In this document: one piece after another, positions 42,771-42,881 of the stretch
Layout of the letters: every line of letters starts with the position of its first letter
Numbering within the stretch: position 1 is the stretch's first letter
Source of the DNA: Candidatus Thermoplasmatota archaeon
GTDB lineage: Archaea > Thermoplasmatota > SW-10-69-26 > JACQPN01 > JAJPHT01
Direction of reading: 5' to 3'
DNA: 42,881 nucleotides
NCBI GenBank assembly: GCA_035540375.1
Contig: DATLGO010000100.1
Location: forward strand, 1-42,881
Position numbers and translations under genes: made by a program
The notes under the pieces: model-generated
Databases searched by the model: none
The model's input: the letters and a program-made list of their open reading frames with translations, nothing else
What the model was told of the DNA's origin: nothing

Positions 42771-42881
42771 ATGTCGCTCCATCGCGCGATCACGCTCGGC
42801 GTCGTCCTCCTCGCGCTCGGCGCCGTCGCGCTCCCCGCGGCCGTCGCCGTCCCCCCGCCCGCGTGGGCGACAGGATCAGGC
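42771..42881 (+). CDS. Secreted protein, 5' fragment only
   Basis: The reading frame opens with a signal-peptide-like sequence (SLHRAITLGVVLLALGAVAL, then PAAVAVPPPAWATGSG) and runs off the window end. A TATA box is placed for a short leader. Only 37 residues are visible, so the product cannot be named. The last 26 bases are part of an inverted repeat, so the end of this fragment may be unreliable. Confidence 0.6.
   Translation, partial: MSLHRAITLGVVLLALGAVALPAAVAVPPPAWATGSG

Larger units (their letters stand above)
42653..42881. repeat. 26-bp inverted repeat at the end of the window
   Basis: 42653-42678 and 42856-42881 are exact reverse complements, 177 bp apart, and the second copy stops at the last base of the window. 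The first copy holds the TGA of the regulator gene; the second lies inside a new open reading frame. The match could continue past the window end. It may be a real inverted repeat or a sign that this is a contig end broken at a repeat. Confidence 0.8.

Noticed and set aside
40997-42793. Minus-strand open frame opposite the membrane regulator
   Set aside because: Antisense composition; the plus strand has domains, TM helix and promoter.

Overview
The window looks like chromosomal DNA from a high-GC archaeon, most probably of the Thermoplasmatota or a neighbouring euryarchaeal lineage. The sequence itself supports archaea: aPelota (Dom34), an archaeal RqcH/NEMF protein, an archaeal-type TraB protein, an HVO_0476-like zinc-ribbon protein, and TATA boxes centred 25-28 nt upstream of many start codons (largely leaderless transcription). 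The lineage is an inference. No rRNA, tRNA, CRISPR array, transposase or phage gene was seen. The 42881 end may be a contig end, because the last 26 bases repeat, inverted, a segment about 180 bp upstream.

Layout. 158-4199 (minus): an Rrf2 regulator followed by sufB, sufC and sufD, all overlapping, an iron-sulfur cluster assembly operon. 4298-6603: EamA exporter, tandem HxlR-type regulator, and a divergent charged coiled-coil protein. 6674-12528 (minus): secreted Asp-rich protein, two unknown genes, an FAD/NAD(P) oxidoreductase and a secreted subtilase. 12567-13592: DtxR/MntR-type regulator and a 250-bp G-quadruplex-type minisatellite. 13593-18890 (plus): unknown protein, thioredoxin, unusually long ThyX, two membrane proteins, a small charged protein, a ferritin-like protein with a hairpin over its start codon, and a secreted purple-acid-phosphatase-like enzyme. 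18891-22227: TraB, a divergent pair (degenerate HATPase-like protein and MEDS-domain protein), and a small multidrug exporter. 22221-24616 (minus): wecB and wecC for UDP-ManNAcA. 24721-28339: micro-membrane protein, alanine-rich secreted protein, folD, zinc-ribbon protein, Nudix hydrolase and a second micro-membrane protein.

28475-32033 (plus) is a two-gene unit: a 1067-residue membrane-anchored surface protein built of three diverged repeats, followed 1 nt later by a ribbon-helix-helix protein. A 10-bp hairpin sits in the mRNA leader and an 11-bp hairpin with a T run follows the unit. 32220-35557 holds small unknown proteins, an AHSA1-type protein, an HTH protein and a membrane-anchored secreted protein. 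35595-38671 (minus) is an rqcH-pelota ribosome-rescue operon. 38712-42881 holds a small protein, a hotdog protein, a secreted protein and a divergent membrane-spanning one-component regulator (extracellular beta-helix, one TM segment, two winged helices), then the start of a further secreted protein.

The recurring theme is envelope biology (several exported proteins, some with a C-terminal TM and Arg-rich tail; UDP-ManNAcA synthesis; membrane transcription sensors) next to housekeeping operons for Fe-S assembly, folate/thymidylate metabolism and ribosome rescue.
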